From Clostridium sp. Ade.TY (GTDB taxonomy: Bacteria > Bacillota > Clostridia > Clostridiales > Clostridiaceae), in the NCBI RefSeq assembly GCF_000498355.1, contig NZ_AVSV01000027.1, positions 90,557-154,556 of the forward strand: a DNA stretch of 64,000 nt. The letters are read 5' to 3'. Each line of letters starts with the position of its first letter. Position 1 is the first letter of the stretch. The translations under genes and the position numbers were made by a program. This document shows, piece by piece, positions 1 to 9,195 of the stretch. Under the pieces are notes generated by a model that did not search any database, had not been told where the DNA came from, and worked only from the letters and a program-made list of their open reading frames with translations.

Positions 1-108
1 AATATTAAAGAAGCTAAATTACACTTAGAAATTGCAAAAAAATTAAATAGTGAAGATGAAATCGTAAAAAAAATTGAAAAAGTATTAAGTAATGAAGAAG
101 ATAAATAA
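1..108 (+). CDS. 3' end of an unidentified gene (partial)
   Basis: An open frame enters at the window edge and ends at TAA (106-108), leaving 35 codons. The visible tail is charged and helical (KEAKLHLEIAKKL, then KKIEKVL), which would fit the last helices of a TPR-like or other all-helical protein. The tail is too short to assign a family. A nitroreductase gene follows after about 55 bp on the same strand. Confidence 0.5.
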   Translation, partial: NIKEAKLHLEIAKKLNSEDEIVKKIEKVLSNEEDK

Positions 109-163
109 AAGTTTATTTTTTAGGAATACTAATCATATTAAGTTATGATTAGGAGTGATAATT

Positions 164-703
164 GTGGAGTTTTATGATGTCATAAAGAAAAGACAAAGTA
201 TATCAAAATATAAAGGTGATGATGTTCTAAAAGGTAGCTTAGACAAAATGATTGATGCTGCTATGAGATCACCATCATGGAAAAATAGAACATCTTTTAA
301 GTTTATAATAATAGATGATTATAACATTAAAGAACAATTAGGAAAGTATGTTTTAAATAAAGATTGTAAAGCAGAAGAGGCTTTGAAAAAAGCACCAGTT
401 GCAGCTATAGTTATATCTGAACCAGAAAAGTCAGGGGAGATAGATGGTAAAGAATTTTATTTAGTTGATGCAGCAATTGCAATGGAACACTTTATATTAG
501 CAGCAACGGCAGAAGGATATGGAACTATGTGGATTGCAGCTCTTGATGAAGATAATGTTAAAGAACTTCTTAATATACCTAAAGATTTTAAAGTGGTAGG
601 AGTAACACCTATAGGAGTTCCTTTAGAAGTCAAAGAACATAATCCTAAAAAAGATATTAAAGACTTTGTTTTTAAAAATAAGTTTAATACTTCATATAAT
701 TAA
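164..703 (+). CDS. nitroreductase family protein (FMN flavoprotein)
   Basis: A 179-aa protein, the usual length for short nitroreductase-fold enzymes, which use FMN and NAD(P)H to reduce nitro compounds, quinones or similar acceptors. Visible signs are the N-terminal RQSISKY segment where the FMN phosphate is bound, a central SPSWKNRTSFKF stretch, the DAAIAMEHFILAA helix and the YGTMWIAAL segment typical of the fold. I chose GTG at 164 because AGGAG at 151-155 lies 8 nt upstream; GTG at 155 would overlap that site. The physiological substrate cannot be read from the sequence. A terminator follows, so it is probably transcribed alone or with the upstream gene. Confidence 0.85.
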   Translation: MEFYDVIKKRQSISKYKGDDVLKGSLDKMIDAAMRSPSWKNRTSFKFIIIDDYNIKEQLGKYVLNKDCKAEEALKKAPVAAIVISEPEKSGEIDGKEFYLVDAAIAMEHFILAATAEGYGTMWIAALDEDNVKELLNIPKDFKVVGVTPIGVPLEVKEHNPKKDIKDFVFKNKFNTSYN

Positions 704-707
704 AAAA

Positions 708-740
708 AAATAGGCTCATAAAACTTGAGCCTATTAATTT
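708..740 (+). terminator. rho-independent terminator after nitroreductase gene
   Basis: Stem TAGGCTCA / TGAGCCTA (711-718 and 726-733) with flanking A and T runs, placed between the nitroreductase stop and the ribosome site of the next gene. Confidence 0.7.
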
Positions 741-755
741 TTAAGGAGGAATAAA

Positions 756-1400
756 ATGTTATTTAAAGAATATAAAATAGAAAAATTTATAAATGAACTA
801 GCATCAGATGCACCATCTCCAGGGGGAGGAAGTACTGCAGCCTTTGTAGGAGCATTAGCAGGAAGTTTAAATAATATGGTATACTCTCTTACAATAAATA
901 AAAAATCATTTGAAATTTTAGAAGAAGAAAAGAAAAATGATATGATAAATTTTGAAAAAGAATGTAAAAAATTTATTGAAAATTGCATAGCATTTATGGA
1001 TGAAGATAGACTTTGCTTTAATAATTTGATGAAATGTTATAAGCTTCCTAAATCTACAGATGAAGAAAAGAATTATAGAGAGACTGAATTAAAATCTAAA
1101 ACTTATGAAGCTATGATTGCACCACTTAAAGTTTGTAGAGAATGTATAAAGTTTTATGAAAATATAGAGTTTGCAATAAAATATGGAAATAAGATGCTTG
1201 TATCAGATGCGGGAGTTTCAGCGAGTTTATTACATTCAGCAATAGAAAGCTCTATAATAAATGTAAAAGTTAATTTGAACTCTCTAAAGAATGAAAATTA
1301 TTTTAATGAAATAAAATTAGAGTTAGAAGAAATATTAAATAAATCTCGTAAGTATAAAAATGAAATGTTAGAAGAAGTAAATAATAAAATATTTTGTTAG
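756..1400 (+). CDS. FTCD-domain cyclodeaminase/cyclohydrolase family protein
   Basis: A 214-aa protein matching the stand-alone formiminotransferase-cyclodeaminase C-terminal domain (FchA type) in length and in its N-terminal signature SDAPSPGGGSTAAFVGALAGSL. The family is all-helical and acts on C1-tetrahydrofolate derivatives (formimino-THF cyclodeaminase or methenyl-THF cyclohydrolase) in the cytoplasm. A second conserved stretch is DAGVSASLLHSAIES near residues 150-165. A good AAGGAGG site precedes ATG at 756. No formiminotransferase or histidine-degradation gene is adjacent, so a role in folate C1 interconversion is the more likely one; this is inference. Confidence 0.8.
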   Translation: MLFKEYKIEKFINELASDAPSPGGGSTAAFVGALAGSLNNMVYSLTINKKSFEILEEEKKNDMINFEKECKKFIENCIAFMDEDRLCFNNLMKCYKLPKSTDEEKNYRETELKSKTYEAMIAPLKVCRECIKFYENIEFAIKYGNKMLVSDAGVSASLLHSAIESSIINVKVNLNSLKNENYFNEIKLELEEILNKSRKYKNEMLEEVNNKIFC

Positions 1401-1447
1401 AAATGATTATAGAGTGAAGAATTATCTTCACTCTATAATCATTTTAT
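1401..1447. terminator. bidirectional terminator between convergent genes
   Basis: A 20-bp perfect stem (1401-1420 with 1425-1444) and a 4-nt loop. It serves the plus-strand cyclodeaminase gene and overlaps the last codons and stop of the minus-strand pdaA gene. Confidence 0.85.
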
Positions 1448-2228
1448 TAGGTAAATCATTTAAAGATTTAAATTCATAGCCATCTTGTTGTAGAGAAATA
1501 ATTAAATCTTTTAATATTTTAGTATTTGTATCAGATACAGCATGTAATAACATAATACATCCTGGGTGAACACCGTTTTTAATTTTTTTTATAGCAAACT
1601 CAGGATTTGGTTGATCATTAACTAACCAATCTCTGTATGCAAAACTCCAGAAAATTGTTTTATATCCTAATTGAGAAGTTTTATCTAGTGAGTTTTTAGA
1701 GTATTTTCCCATAGGTGGTCTAAAAAATTTTGGCATATCTTCACCTATAAGAGATTTGTATGCTTCATTTACACTATTTATTTCATCGTTAAATTTAGAA
1801 ATATCCTTTATACTTGGCATTGAAGGATGTGTATTTGTATGATTGCAAACAAGGTGGCCTTCTTTAACCATACGAGTAACTGTATTGGCCTGAGAAGTTA
1901 TATATGGTTTAACAACAAAAAAAGCTGCCTTAACATTTAAAGATTTTAGAATATCTAGAATTTCTTCTGTATTTCCCTTTTCGTACCCTTCATCGAATGT
2001 TAAATATAATTCTTTCTTTGTTGTATCTCCTACATAAAAAGAATTACTGTCATTTAAAAATGATGCTGATTCTTTAGGAGCTTCTGGTGTTTTATTTTTT
2101 TCTCTAGAAACAAAATACCAATTAAATTCAGTATTATCATTGGAAGAAACTGTTAATGGTGTAGCACCTATTAATAAAATTAAAATAAATGAAAAAAGAA
2201 ATAAAAGTTTTTTTAAGTGTTTCTTCAA
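1428..2228 (-). CDS. pdaA: polysaccharide deacetylase, spore cortex muramic delta-lactam formation (PdaA-like)
   Basis: A 266-aa protein with an N-terminal signal or anchor (about residues 5-29) and a NodB domain. Motif 1 is TFDEGYE, the PdaA variant of TFDDG; motif 2 is HTNTHPS; motif 3 is FFRPPMGKYS; the C-terminal LLHAV motif is present. PdaA removes the N-acetyl group from muramic acid in cortex peptidoglycan so that the delta-lactam needed for cortex lysis at germination can form, outside the forespore membrane. The start is TTG (complement of 2226-2228), preceded by a strong AAAGGAGG. It is convergent with the cyclodeaminase gene and divergent from ychF. Assignment to PdaA rather than another NodB protein rests on TFDEGYE and on length. 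Confidence 0.85.
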   Translation of the reverse strand: MKKHLKKLLFLFSFILILLIGATPLTVSSNDNTEFNWYFVSREKNKTPEAPKESASFLNDSNSFYVGDTTKKELYLTFDEGYEKGNTEEILDILKSLNVKAAFFVVKPYITSQANTVTRMVKEGHLVCNHTNTHPSMPSIKDISKFNDEINSVNEAYKSLIGEDMPKFFRPPMGKYSKNSLDKTSQLGYKTIFWSFAYRDWLVNDQPNPEFAIKKIKNGVHPGCIMLLHAVSDTNTKILKDLIISLQQDGYEFKSLNDLPNKMIIE

Positions 2229-2392
2229 TACAAAACCTCCTTTCTAAATATCATACTTAGTATTAGGAAAAATTTAAAAAATAAACATGGTAATATTTAA
2301 AATTTAATTATAAAAAATTCAGAAGTTGAAAATTAATATTATGTAGAGTATAATTTATTAGTATTAGTAAAAGTTAGAAAGGAATGTACATA

Positions 2393-3490
2393 ATGAAGTT
2401 AGGAATCGTAGGTTTACCAAACGTTGGTAAGAGTACTTTATTTAATGCTATAACAAAGGCAGGAGCGGAGTCAGCAAATTATCCATTCTGTACTATAGAA
2501 CCAAACGTTGGAGTAGTTAGTGTGCCAGATAAAAGATTAGATGTATTAGAAAAAATGTATAATACTAAAAGAAAAGTATATACTTCAATAGAGTTTTATG
2601 ATATAGCAGGATTAGTTAAAGGAGCTTCAAAAGGTGAAGGATTAGGAAATAAATTCTTATCACATATAAGAGAAGTATCTGCTATAGTTCATGTTGTTAG
2701 ATGTTTTGATGACGGAAATGTAGTTCATGTTGAAGGATCAGTAGACCCAATAAGAGACATAGAAACAATAAATTTAGAGCTTATTTTTTCGGATTTAGAA
2801 GTTTTAGAAAGAAGAATGGAAAAGGCTGTTAAGCTTGTAAGATCAGGAGATAAAACAGCAAAAGCGGAATATGAAATAATGGAAAGAGTTAAAGCTCATT
2901 TAGAAAATAATTTACCAGTTAGAACTTTAGAAGTAAATGAAGATGAAGCAGCATTTATAAAATCTCTATTTTTAATAACATCAAAACCAGTTTTATATGC
3001 TTGTAACGTTTCAGAAGATGATGTTGTAAGTGGAAATACTCATAATGAATATGTGAAAAAAGTAGAAGAATATGCTAATAATGAAAATTCAGGTATTGTT
3101 ATAGTAAGTGCTAAAATAGAAGAAGAGTTATCAGGACTTGAAGATGATGAAAAAGAAGAGATGCTTGGAGAGTATGGATTAACTGAATCAGGACTTGATC
3201 AACTTATAAGAGAAGGATATAAACTTTTAGGACTTATAAGTTATTTAACAGCTGGAGTTCAAGAAGTAAGAGCTTGGACTATAAGACAAGGAACTAAGGC
3301 ACCTCAAGCTGCTGGAAAAATTCACTCAGATATTGAAAGAGGATTCATTAGAGCAGAAGTTGTTTCATATGATGCTTTAGTAGAATGTGGATCTGAAGCT
3401 GCTGCTAAGGAAAAGGGGCTTTTCAGATTAGAAGGTAAAGATTATGTTATGAAAGATGGAGATGTTGTAAACTTTAGATTCAATGTTTAA
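2393..3490 (+). CDS. ychF: redox-regulated ATPase YchF (Obg-like)
   Basis: A 365-aa protein matching YchF/OLA1 along its length. The P-loop GLPNVGKSTLFNA is at the N-terminus, followed by the G2/G3 region (EFYDIAGLVKGASKGEG), a helical insertion at about 120-200 and a C-terminal TGS-like domain ending DGDVVNFRFNV. YchF binds ribosomes and hydrolyses ATP rather than GTP; it is a cytoplasmic translation- and stress-associated factor. ATG at 2393 is preferred over ATG at 2384 because the AGAAAGGA site ends at 2383 and conserved MKLGIVGLPN begins here. It is followed by a terminator and tRNA-Sec on the other strand. Confidence 0.95.
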   Translation: MKLGIVGLPNVGKSTLFNAITKAGAESANYPFCTIEPNVGVVSVPDKRLDVLEKMYNTKRKVYTSIEFYDIAGLVKGASKGEGLGNKFLSHIREVSAIVHVVRCFDDGNVVHVEGSVDPIRDIETINLELIFSDLEVLERRMEKAVKLVRSGDKTAKAEYEIMERVKAHLENNLPVRTLEVNEDEAAFIKSLFLITSKPVLYACNVSEDDVVSGNTHNEYVKKVEEYANNENSGIVIVSAKIEEELSGLEDDEKEEMLGEYGLTESGLDQLIREGYKLLGLISYLTAGVQEVRAWTIRQGTKAPQAAGKIHSDIERGFIRAEVVSYDALVECGSEAAAKEKGLFRLEGKDYVMKDGDVVNFRFNV

Positions 3491-3516
3491 TAAAATATAA
3501 CTTTATTATAAAAATA

Positions 3517-3547
3517 AAAGGTGGAGAATATTCTCCACCTTTTTTTA
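3517..3547 (+). terminator. rho-independent terminator after ychF
   Basis: Stem AAAAGGTGGAGAA / TTCTCCACCTTTT with a T-run, 27 nt after the stop codon. It can also act for transcripts leaving tRNA-Sec on the minus strand. Confidence 0.85.
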
Positions 3548-3554
3548 TTATTTA

Positions 3555-3651
3555 TGGCGGGAATATGTAGGAATCGAACCTACCTATGACGGTATTAGCG
3601 CCATAACACGGTTTTGAAGACCGGTAAGTACACCAGAACTTATCTACTCCC
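3555..3651 (-). tRNA. selC: selenocysteine tRNA, tRNA-Sec (anticodon UCA)
   Basis: Read on the minus strand, a 97-nt tRNA begins GGGAGTAG and ends TTCCCGCCA with an encoded CCA. The anticodon loop CTTCAAA, closed by CGGT/ACCG, gives anticodon UCA. The D stem is long (TAAGT/ACTTA), the variable arm is large (around TGTTATGG...GTCATAGG), and the T arm is GTAGG-TTCGATT-CCTAC. Length, long variable arm and UCA anticodon together identify tRNA-Sec rather than a serine or suppressor tRNA. It implies that SelA, SelB, SelD and selenoproteins are encoded elsewhere in the genome. Confidence 0.95.
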
Positions 3652-3927
3652 TCGACAGAGATATTTTATAAAAAATATAATGAAAAGTCAAACTATATAA
3701 AAATATACCTTTTATAGGAAGGAAATTAATAATAATTATAGAATAACTATAAACAAGTGGTTAAAAATAGGAGATAGTAGTTGAAAGTATGATAAAATAA
3801 AGGTAAAGTATAATAGAGAAAGTGAAAATATGTATTAAAAATAAATTTAAACAGAATAATATAAATTATTAATTAATTTTATATAATTTAGTAGCTTACA
3901 ATTATAGCAAAAAGAGGAGAATAATAT
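3652..3927. other. intergenic region upstream of the division cluster
   Basis: About 275 bp with no convincing gene. It must hold the promoter for tRNA-Sec (minus) and that for the rsmH operon (plus). It is very AT-rich and several TATAAT-like hexamers occur, but I cannot single out one promoter. Confidence 0.5.
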
Positions 3928-4860
3928 ATGGAATTTAAACACGTTTCGGTTCTTTTAAATGAATGTTTAGAAGGATTAAATATAAAAAAAGATGGTAAAT
4001 ATGTTGATTGTACATTGGGTGGAGCAGGACATTCATCTCAAATAATTAAAAGATTAGATAAGGATGGACTTTTAATTGGAATAGACCAAGATAAAGATGC
4101 TTTAAAAGCGGCATCAAAAAGGTTAGAAGAATATGATAATAAAATATTAGTGCATAATAATTTTTATAATATAGGAGAAATAATAGATAGTTTAGATATT
4201 GGACATGTGGATGGAATTCTAATGGACCTTGGAGTATCATCATATCAATTAGATGAAGGTGAAAGAGGATTTAGCTATATGCAAGACGCACCTTTAGATA
4301 TGAGAATGAATAGAGAAAACGAATTTTCAGCTTATAATGTTGTAAATGAATATAGTGAAGATGAACTAGTTAAAATTATAAAGGATTATGGAGAAGAAAG
4401 ATTTGCTAAAAGAATTGCAAATTTTATAGTGGAGAGAAGAAGTGATAGTCCGATAAAGACAACTTTGGAATTAGTTGACATAATAAAAAGTGCTATACCG
4501 GCAAAAGCAAGAAGGGAGGGGCCACACCCTGCAAAAAGAACTTTCCAAGCTATAAGAATAGAAGTAAATGGAGAACTTAGAATACTAAATAAAGCTATAG
4601 AAGATGGAGTGGAAAGATTAAATAAAGGCGGAAGAATGGCTATAATAACATTCCATTCATTAGAAGATAGAATAGTTAAATTGAAATTTAGAGATCTTGC
4701 AAATCCATGCAAGTGTCCTAAAGAGTTTCCTATATGTGTTTGTGGCAAAACACCAACTGTTAAATTAGTAAGTAGAAAAGCAATAGAGCCAAGTAAAGAA
4801 GAGGTTACAGAAAATCCAAGAAGTAGAAGTGCAAAGCTTAGGGTCATTGAAAAGCTATAA
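3928..4860 (+). CDS. rsmH: 16S rRNA (cytosine-1402-N4)-methyltransferase RsmH
   Basis: A 310-aa protein of standard length for RsmH/MraW. It has the SAM-binding motif [10 protein letters not shown] (about residue 27), the [10 protein letters not shown] motif, and the conserved [15 protein letters not shown] and [11 protein letters not shown] blocks. It methylates N4 of C1402 in 16S rRNA, in the ribosomal P site. As in most Firmicutes it opens the division and cell-wall cluster. An AGAGGAG site precedes ATG at 3928. Confidence 0.97.
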   Translation: MEFKHVSVLLNECLEGLNIKKDGKYVDCTLGGAGHSSQIIKRLDKDGLLIGIDQDKDALKAASKRLEEYDNKILVHNNFYNIGEIIDSLDIGHVDGILMDLGVSSYQLDEGERGFSYMQDAPLDMRMNRENEFSAYNVVNEYSEDELVKIIKDYGEERFAKRIANFIVERRSDSPIKTTLELVDIIKSAIPAKARREGPHPAKRTFQAIRIEVNGELRILNKAIEDGVERLNKGGRMAIITFHSLEDRIVKLKFRDLANPCKCPKEFPICVCGKTPTVKLVSRKAIEPSKEEVTENPRSRSAKLRVIEKL

Positions 4861-4900
4861 TTAAAATATTATGTTATAATTTTAAGGGGATGTGAATAAA

Positions 4901-5335
4901 GTGATAGTAAAGGATTTTGATTATGTTAGAGGCAATACTGCAGTAAAACCTCAAAGAAAATACGATGACATAAAAAAAGATAAGCAAAGAAAAAATCAAA
5001 GAAATAACAAAAAGAAAAAGTTAGCTACATTACAAAAAAAGAAAAAAATAGCTGGAACTATCCAAGTAGCATTAGTTATATTCATTTTAGGGGTTGCTAC
5101 AATTTGGAGAGATACTAAAGTTTATAATTTACAAACACAAGTTGGAACTATAAATAGTGAAATAAAAACTATGAATTCTGAAAATGAAGCATTAAGGGTA
5201 GATTTATTAAAACATTCATCACTTAAAGGAATAGAATCAAAAGCTAAAAATAAATTAGGTATGCTTCCACCAGCTAAAGCTGATAAGGTAGATATAGACC
5301 TATCAAAAGATTGTTTAAATGGGTTAGAAAGATAA
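4901..5335 (+). CDS. ftsL: FtsL-like septum formation initiator protein
   Basis: A small bitopic membrane protein with a very basic N-terminal cytoplasmic region (K/R-rich, about residues 15-48), one transmembrane segment (IQVALVIFILGVATIW) and a short extracytoplasmic coiled coil with heptad leucines, ending near KLGMLPPA. Its place between rsmH and a class B PBP is the canonical ftsL locus. FtsL links FtsB/DivIC and FtsQ/DivIB to the septal PBP. GTG at 4901 sits 11 nt from AAGGGG (4884-4889); GTG at 4892 is an alternative only 2 nt from that site. FtsL proteins diverge strongly, so the name rests on position and topology. Confidence 0.8.
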   Translation: MIVKDFDYVRGNTAVKPQRKYDDIKKDKQRKNQRNNKKKKLATLQKKKKIAGTIQVALVIFILGVATIWRDTKVYNLQTQVGTINSEIKTMNSENEALRVDLLKHSSLKGIESKAKNKLGMLPPAKADKVDIDLSKDCLNGLER

Positions 5336-5357
5336 ATTTAAGTGATTTTTAAAAATA

Positions 5358-5401
5358 TTTGGATGCACTTTCTATATTTTAAAGTGCATCCAAAGTGTTT
5401 T
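5358..5401 (+). terminator. strong hairpin between ftsL and spoVD (terminator or attenuator)
   Basis: A 14-bp perfect stem (5358-5371 with 5381-5394), a 9-nt loop and a mixed T-rich tail (GTGTTTT). It could lower read-through from the vegetative rsmH-ftsL unit into the downstream PBP gene, which may then have its own control. Confidence 0.65.
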
Positions 5402-5424
5402 AGCAATTATACGGAGGAGTTAAA

Positions 5425-7620
5425 GTGAAAAAGAGAGGCTTTGTTGATAGAGCGCTAACTAGAAAAAGAATTAGATATGTAGTAGGAGGCTTAAGCGTAA
5501 TATTTGCAATTTTAACAATTAGATTATCATATATAATGATTGTTAAGAGGCAAGAATATGCAGCGAGAGCAGAAGAACAATGGACAAGTGAAGTTAAAAT
5601 TGATGCAAGAAGAGGAAGAATATTAGATAGAAATGGAGCAGAACTTGCAGTTTCAGCAAATGTTTATAGAGTAGATTTTGATTTAAACTCTATAAGAGCT
5701 TATTTAAAAGATAATAAATTGACAAATAGTCAAATAGCGCCTAAGATAGCAGCGGCTCTTAATATGAAAGAAGAGGATGTTTTAAAGAAACTTGAAACTA
5801 AATTGCCAAGTGGTGCACCAGCAGGTTCAGCTACTTTAGTAAGAAGAATAGAAAAGGGAGAAGCTGATAAAGTTAAGGAGTTAAAAATACATGGAGTTTT
5901 AGTATCACCTGATACTAAAAGATATTATCCGAATAATAATTTTGCAGCACATCTTTTAGGTAGTACTAATATAGATGGACAAGGTTTAACTGGAGTTGAA
6001 CTTCAATATAATAAAGAATTATCAGGAATACCTGGAATGAGAATAGCAGAATTAGATAGTAAGAGTAATGATTTACCATATACAATATCAAAGTTTGTTC
6101 CTCCAGTAGAAGGAAAAGATGTAGTATTAACTATAGATGAAAATATTCAATTTTTTGCAGAAAAAGCAGCAGAAAAAGCATTAAAAGATAATAAAGCAAA
6201 AGCAGCATCAGTCTTAGTATTTAACCCTAAAAATGGTGAAGTATTAGCTATGGCAAATAAACCAGATTTTGATCCTAATAAGCCTTTTGAAGGTGCAAAT
6301 AACTTTGCTGGAAAAACAGAATATGATAAAGTTCAAAAAATGTGGAGAAATAGACTTGTAAATGATACATTTGAACCAGGTTCTATATTCAAAGTAATAA
6401 CAGCAGTTGCAGCAATGCAAGAAGGTGTTGTAAAACCAGATGATACATTTGTATGTAATGGAGGTTTGAAATTTGGAAATAGAACAATAAAATGTTGGAA
6501 AACTACAGGTCATGGAAAGTTAACATTCCCAGAAATAATTCAAAATTCATGTAATGTTGGATTTATGGAACTTGGTGAAAAAATTGGTAAAGATACATTA
6601 TATAAATACATTGATAAATATGGCTTTGGTAAAAAAAGTGGTATAGATTTACCAGGTGAAGCTCCTGGAATAATAAAGAATCCTAAAAATATTTCAGCAA
6701 CAGATTTAGCAACTATATCATTTGGACAAACTAATACTGTAAACTCTGTTCAATATATGGCAGCATTTAATGCTGTTGCAAATGGTGGTACACTAATACA
6801 ACCACATGTAATGAAAGAAATAACACATAAAGATGATAGTGGAGTTGAAGTTGTAGATAAAAAATTTGAACCAACAGAGAAAGTTGTTTCAGATAAAGAA
6901 ACAACAGCGCAACTTAGAAAATATTTAGAAAGAGTTGTTACAGCAGGTTCTGCAAAGGGAACATTTATAGAAGGATATCATATTGGTGGAAAAACTGGTA
7001 CAGCTCAAAAAGTTAATCCGGAAAATGGTACTTATGAACAAGGTAAATATATATCTTCATTTGTAGGTATGGCTCCTGTTAGTGATCCAAAGATAACTGT
7101 TATGATAACAATTGATGAGCCAAGTAATGGAGCATATTATGCAGGGGTTGTAACAAGTCCTGTAGCGAAATCTTTATTTACTGATATTTTTAATTATTTA
7201 GAAAGTGACTTTTCTAAAGAGAATGATTCAGCTATAATTAGAGATGCTATAATACCAGAGGTAAGAGGTAAAAGTATAGAAGAGGCTAAAAAGATTTTAA
7301 AAGATTCAAAGTTGGATTATAATATAGAGGGAAATGGAACAACAGTAAAGAGTGTAAAACCATATCCAGGTTATTCAGTTAAAGAAGGTACTAAGGTAAC
7401 ATTATATACTAGTGGAAATGACAATAATAAAGAAGCTGTTATAATGCCTGATGTTAGAGGTTACTCAAAAGATGCTGCCTCAAATCTTTTAAAGAGTCTT
7501 GGAATATCTGCTACTTTTGAAGGTGAAGGTAAAGTAACTGATCAAAATGTACCAAGTGGAGAATTAATTAATAAAGGAACTAATGTTAAGTTAACATTAA
7601 ATTCAGATTATAAAGATTAA
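5425..7620 (+). CDS. spoVD: class B penicillin-binding protein with PASTA domains (SpoVD/FtsI type)
   Basis: A 731-aa transpeptidase. Order: cytoplasmic basic tail, one membrane anchor (about residues 18-40), dimerisation domain beginning RRGRILDRNG, transpeptidase domain with SxxK motif (GSIFKV), SxN motif (NSCN) and KTG motif (GGKTGTAQK), then two PASTA repeats (about 607-668 and 671-729, each PxVxGxS/Y...A). It crosslinks septal or cortex peptidoglycan outside the membrane. In Bacillus the cluster has both pbpB and spoVD, with PASTA domains; here only one gene is present, so it may do vegetative division, cortex synthesis or both. GTG at 5425 follows a GGAGGAG site. Confidence 0.9.
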   Translation: MKKRGFVDRALTRKRIRYVVGGLSVIFAILTIRLSYIMIVKRQEYAARAEEQWTSEVKIDARRGRILDRNGAELAVSANVYRVDFDLNSIRAYLKDNKLTNSQIAPKIAAALNMKEEDVLKKLETKLPSGAPAGSATLVRRIEKGEADKVKELKIHGVLVSPDTKRYYPNNNFAAHLLGSTNIDGQGLTGVELQYNKELSGIPGMRIAELDSKSNDLPYTISKFVPPVEGKDVVLTIDENIQFFAEKAAEKALKDNKAKAASVLVFNPKNGEVLAMANKPDFDPNKPFEGANNFAGKTEYDKVQKMWRNRLVNDTFEPGSIFKVITAVAAMQEGVVKPDDTFVCNGGLKFGNRTIKCWKTTGHGKLTFPEIIQNSCNVGFMELGEKIGKDTLYKYIDKYGFGKKSGIDLPGEAPGIIKNPKNISATDLATISFGQTNTVNSVQYMAAFNAVANGGTLIQPHVMKEITHKDDSGVEVVDKKFEPTEKVVSDKETTAQLRKYLERVVTAGSAKGTFIEGYHIGGKTGTAQKVNPENGTYEQGKYISSFVGMAPVSDPKITVMITIDEPSNGAYYAGVVTSPVAKSLFTDIFNYLESDFSKENDSAIIRDAIIPEVRGKSIEEAKKILKDSKLDYNIEGNGTTVKSVKPYPGYSVKEGTKVTLYTSGNDNNKEAVIMPDVRGYSKDAASNLLKSLGISATFEGEGKVTDQNVPSGELINKGTNVKLTLNSDYKD

Positions 7621-7634
7621 ATTCTTTAATTGTT

Positions 7635-7667
7635 ATAGCATGTAGGGGTATCCTTACATGCTATTTT
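7635..7667 (+). terminator. hairpin after spoVD
   Basis: Stem ATAGCATGTA / TACATGCTAT with a short GG/CC extension across one bulged base, followed by TTTTAAA. A weak terminator or mRNA 3' end between spoVD and murE. Confidence 0.55.
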
Positions 7668-7724
7668 AAAGAGTAAATGTAATTATAGCTAAGTAAAGTG
7701 CATAATATTAAAGGAGATGATTAA

Positions 7725-9182
7725 ATGAATTTAGCTAAATTATTAGATGGGTTAAATTACAGATTAATAAAAGGAGATATAAAAGGAGATATAAATAAAA
7801 TTAACTATGATAGTAGAAAAGTAGAAGAGGGAGATGTCTTTGTATGTATAAAGGGATTTGCAAGTGATGGACATAAGTTTATAGATAGTGCAATAAAAAA
7901 AGGAGCTAAAGTTATTGTTTGTCAAGATGAAATAGCTTTAGATGAAGATATTACTGTAATAAAATTTAATGATACTAGAAAAGCACTTGCAAGTATGGGA
8001 GCTAATTATTATGGAAATCCTTCAGAAAAGTTAAATATAATAGGAATAACAGGAACAAATGGTAAAACTACAACGGCATTTATGATAAAAAGTATATTAG
8101 AAAGTTTAGGAGAAAAGGTAGGGCTTATAGGAACAATTGCTAATTACATAGGAGAGGAACAAATAAAAGCTGAAAGAACAACTCCAGAATCATTAGAATT
8201 ACAGGAACTATTTAGCAAAATGGTTGAAAAAGGTGTTAAGTATTGTGTTATGGAAGTATCTTCACATTCATTAGAATTGGATAGAGTTTATGGTGTTAAC
8301 TTTAAAACATCAATTTTTACTAATTTAACGAGAGATCATTTAGATTTTCATAAAACATTTGAAAATTATTATAAGGCAAAGTATAAATTATTTCAAAGAA
8401 CAGAAGTAAGTATAATAAATATAGATGATAAATATGGTGAAAGAGTAACAAGAGATTTACAAAATGAAAATATAAATAATTATTTAACTTATAGTATAAA
8501 TAAAAATGCCGATATAAAGGCAGAAAATGAAACTTTAGAAAGTATGGACATAATGTTTGATGTAAGAGTCAAAAATGAAGAGGAAAAAGATATGTTACTT
8601 CCTATTCCAGGAGAATATAATGTATACAATGCATTAGGAGCAATTGGGGCATGTTATTCACTTGGAATATCATTAAAAGATATAAAAAAAGGATTAAAAG
8701 AAATAGTAGTACCTGGTAGATGTGAAAGAGTTGCTAGAAAGTACAATCTTCCATTTGAAATAATAATAGATTATGCTCATACTCCAGATGGATTAGAAAA
8801 TATATTAAAGACTGCAAGGCAATTTACAAAAGGAAACTTAATATCAGTATTTGGTTGTGGTGGTGATAGAGATAAAGTTAAGAGACCACAAATGGGTAAA
8901 ATAGGTGTAGATTATTCAGATATTGCGATAATAACATCAGATAATCCAAGAAGTGAGGAACCAGAAGCAATTATAAATGATGTAATTAAAGGAATAGATA
9001 AAGATAATTTTATTAAAATAATAAATAGATATGAAGCTATAGAAAAAGCTATAAATATTGCTAAAAAAGATGACGTAATTGTTATAGCTGGTAAAGGACA
9101 TGAAACATATCAAATTTTAAAGGATGAAACAATACATTTTGATGAAAGAGAAGTAATAGATGAAATTTTAAAAAAGAACTAG
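7725..9182 (+). CDS. murE: UDP-MurNAc-L-Ala-D-Glu:meso-diaminopimelate ligase MurE
   Basis: A 485-aa Mur ligase with an N-terminal UDP-binding domain ([12 protein letters not shown]), the ATP loop [11 protein letters not shown] (about 106-116), the central HLDFH motif and a C-terminal domain containing SDNPRSEEP. The DNPR motif is the known determinant for meso-diaminopimelate rather than L-lysine, so the wall should be of the A1-gamma DAP type; dapF at 23 kb agrees. It acts in the cytoplasm on the third step of stem-peptide synthesis. An AAGGAG site precedes ATG at 7725; murF follows after 13 bp. Confidence 0.97.
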   Translation: MNLAKLLDGLNYRLIKGDIKGDINKINYDSRKVEEGDVFVCIKGFASDGHKFIDSAIKKGAKVIVCQDEIALDEDITVIKFNDTRKALASMGANYYGNPSEKLNIIGITGTNGKTTTAFMIKSILESLGEKVGLIGTIANYIGEEQIKAERTTPESLELQELFSKMVEKGVKYCVMEVSSHSLELDRVYGVNFKTSIFTNLTRDHLDFHKTFENYYKAKYKLFQRTEVSIINIDDKYGERVTRDLQNENINNYLTYSINKNADIKAENETLESMDIMFDVRVKNEEEKDMLLPIPGEYNVYNALGAIGACYSLGISLKDIKKGLKEIVVPGRCERVARKYNLPFEIIIDYAHTPDGLENILKTARQFTKGNLISVFGCGGDRDKVKRPQMGKIGVDYSDIAIITSDNPRSEEPEAIINDVIKGIDKDNFIKIINRYEAIEKAINIAKKDDVIVIAGKGHETYQILKDETIHFDEREVIDEILKKN

Positions 9183-9195
9183 AGGTGTAATTATT

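Noticed and set aside
734..988. Minus-strand open frame of 84 codons opposite the cyclodeaminase gene
   Set aside because: It lies within a well-supported gene, has no ribosome site and reads as low-complexity sequence typical of antisense frames in AT-rich DNA.
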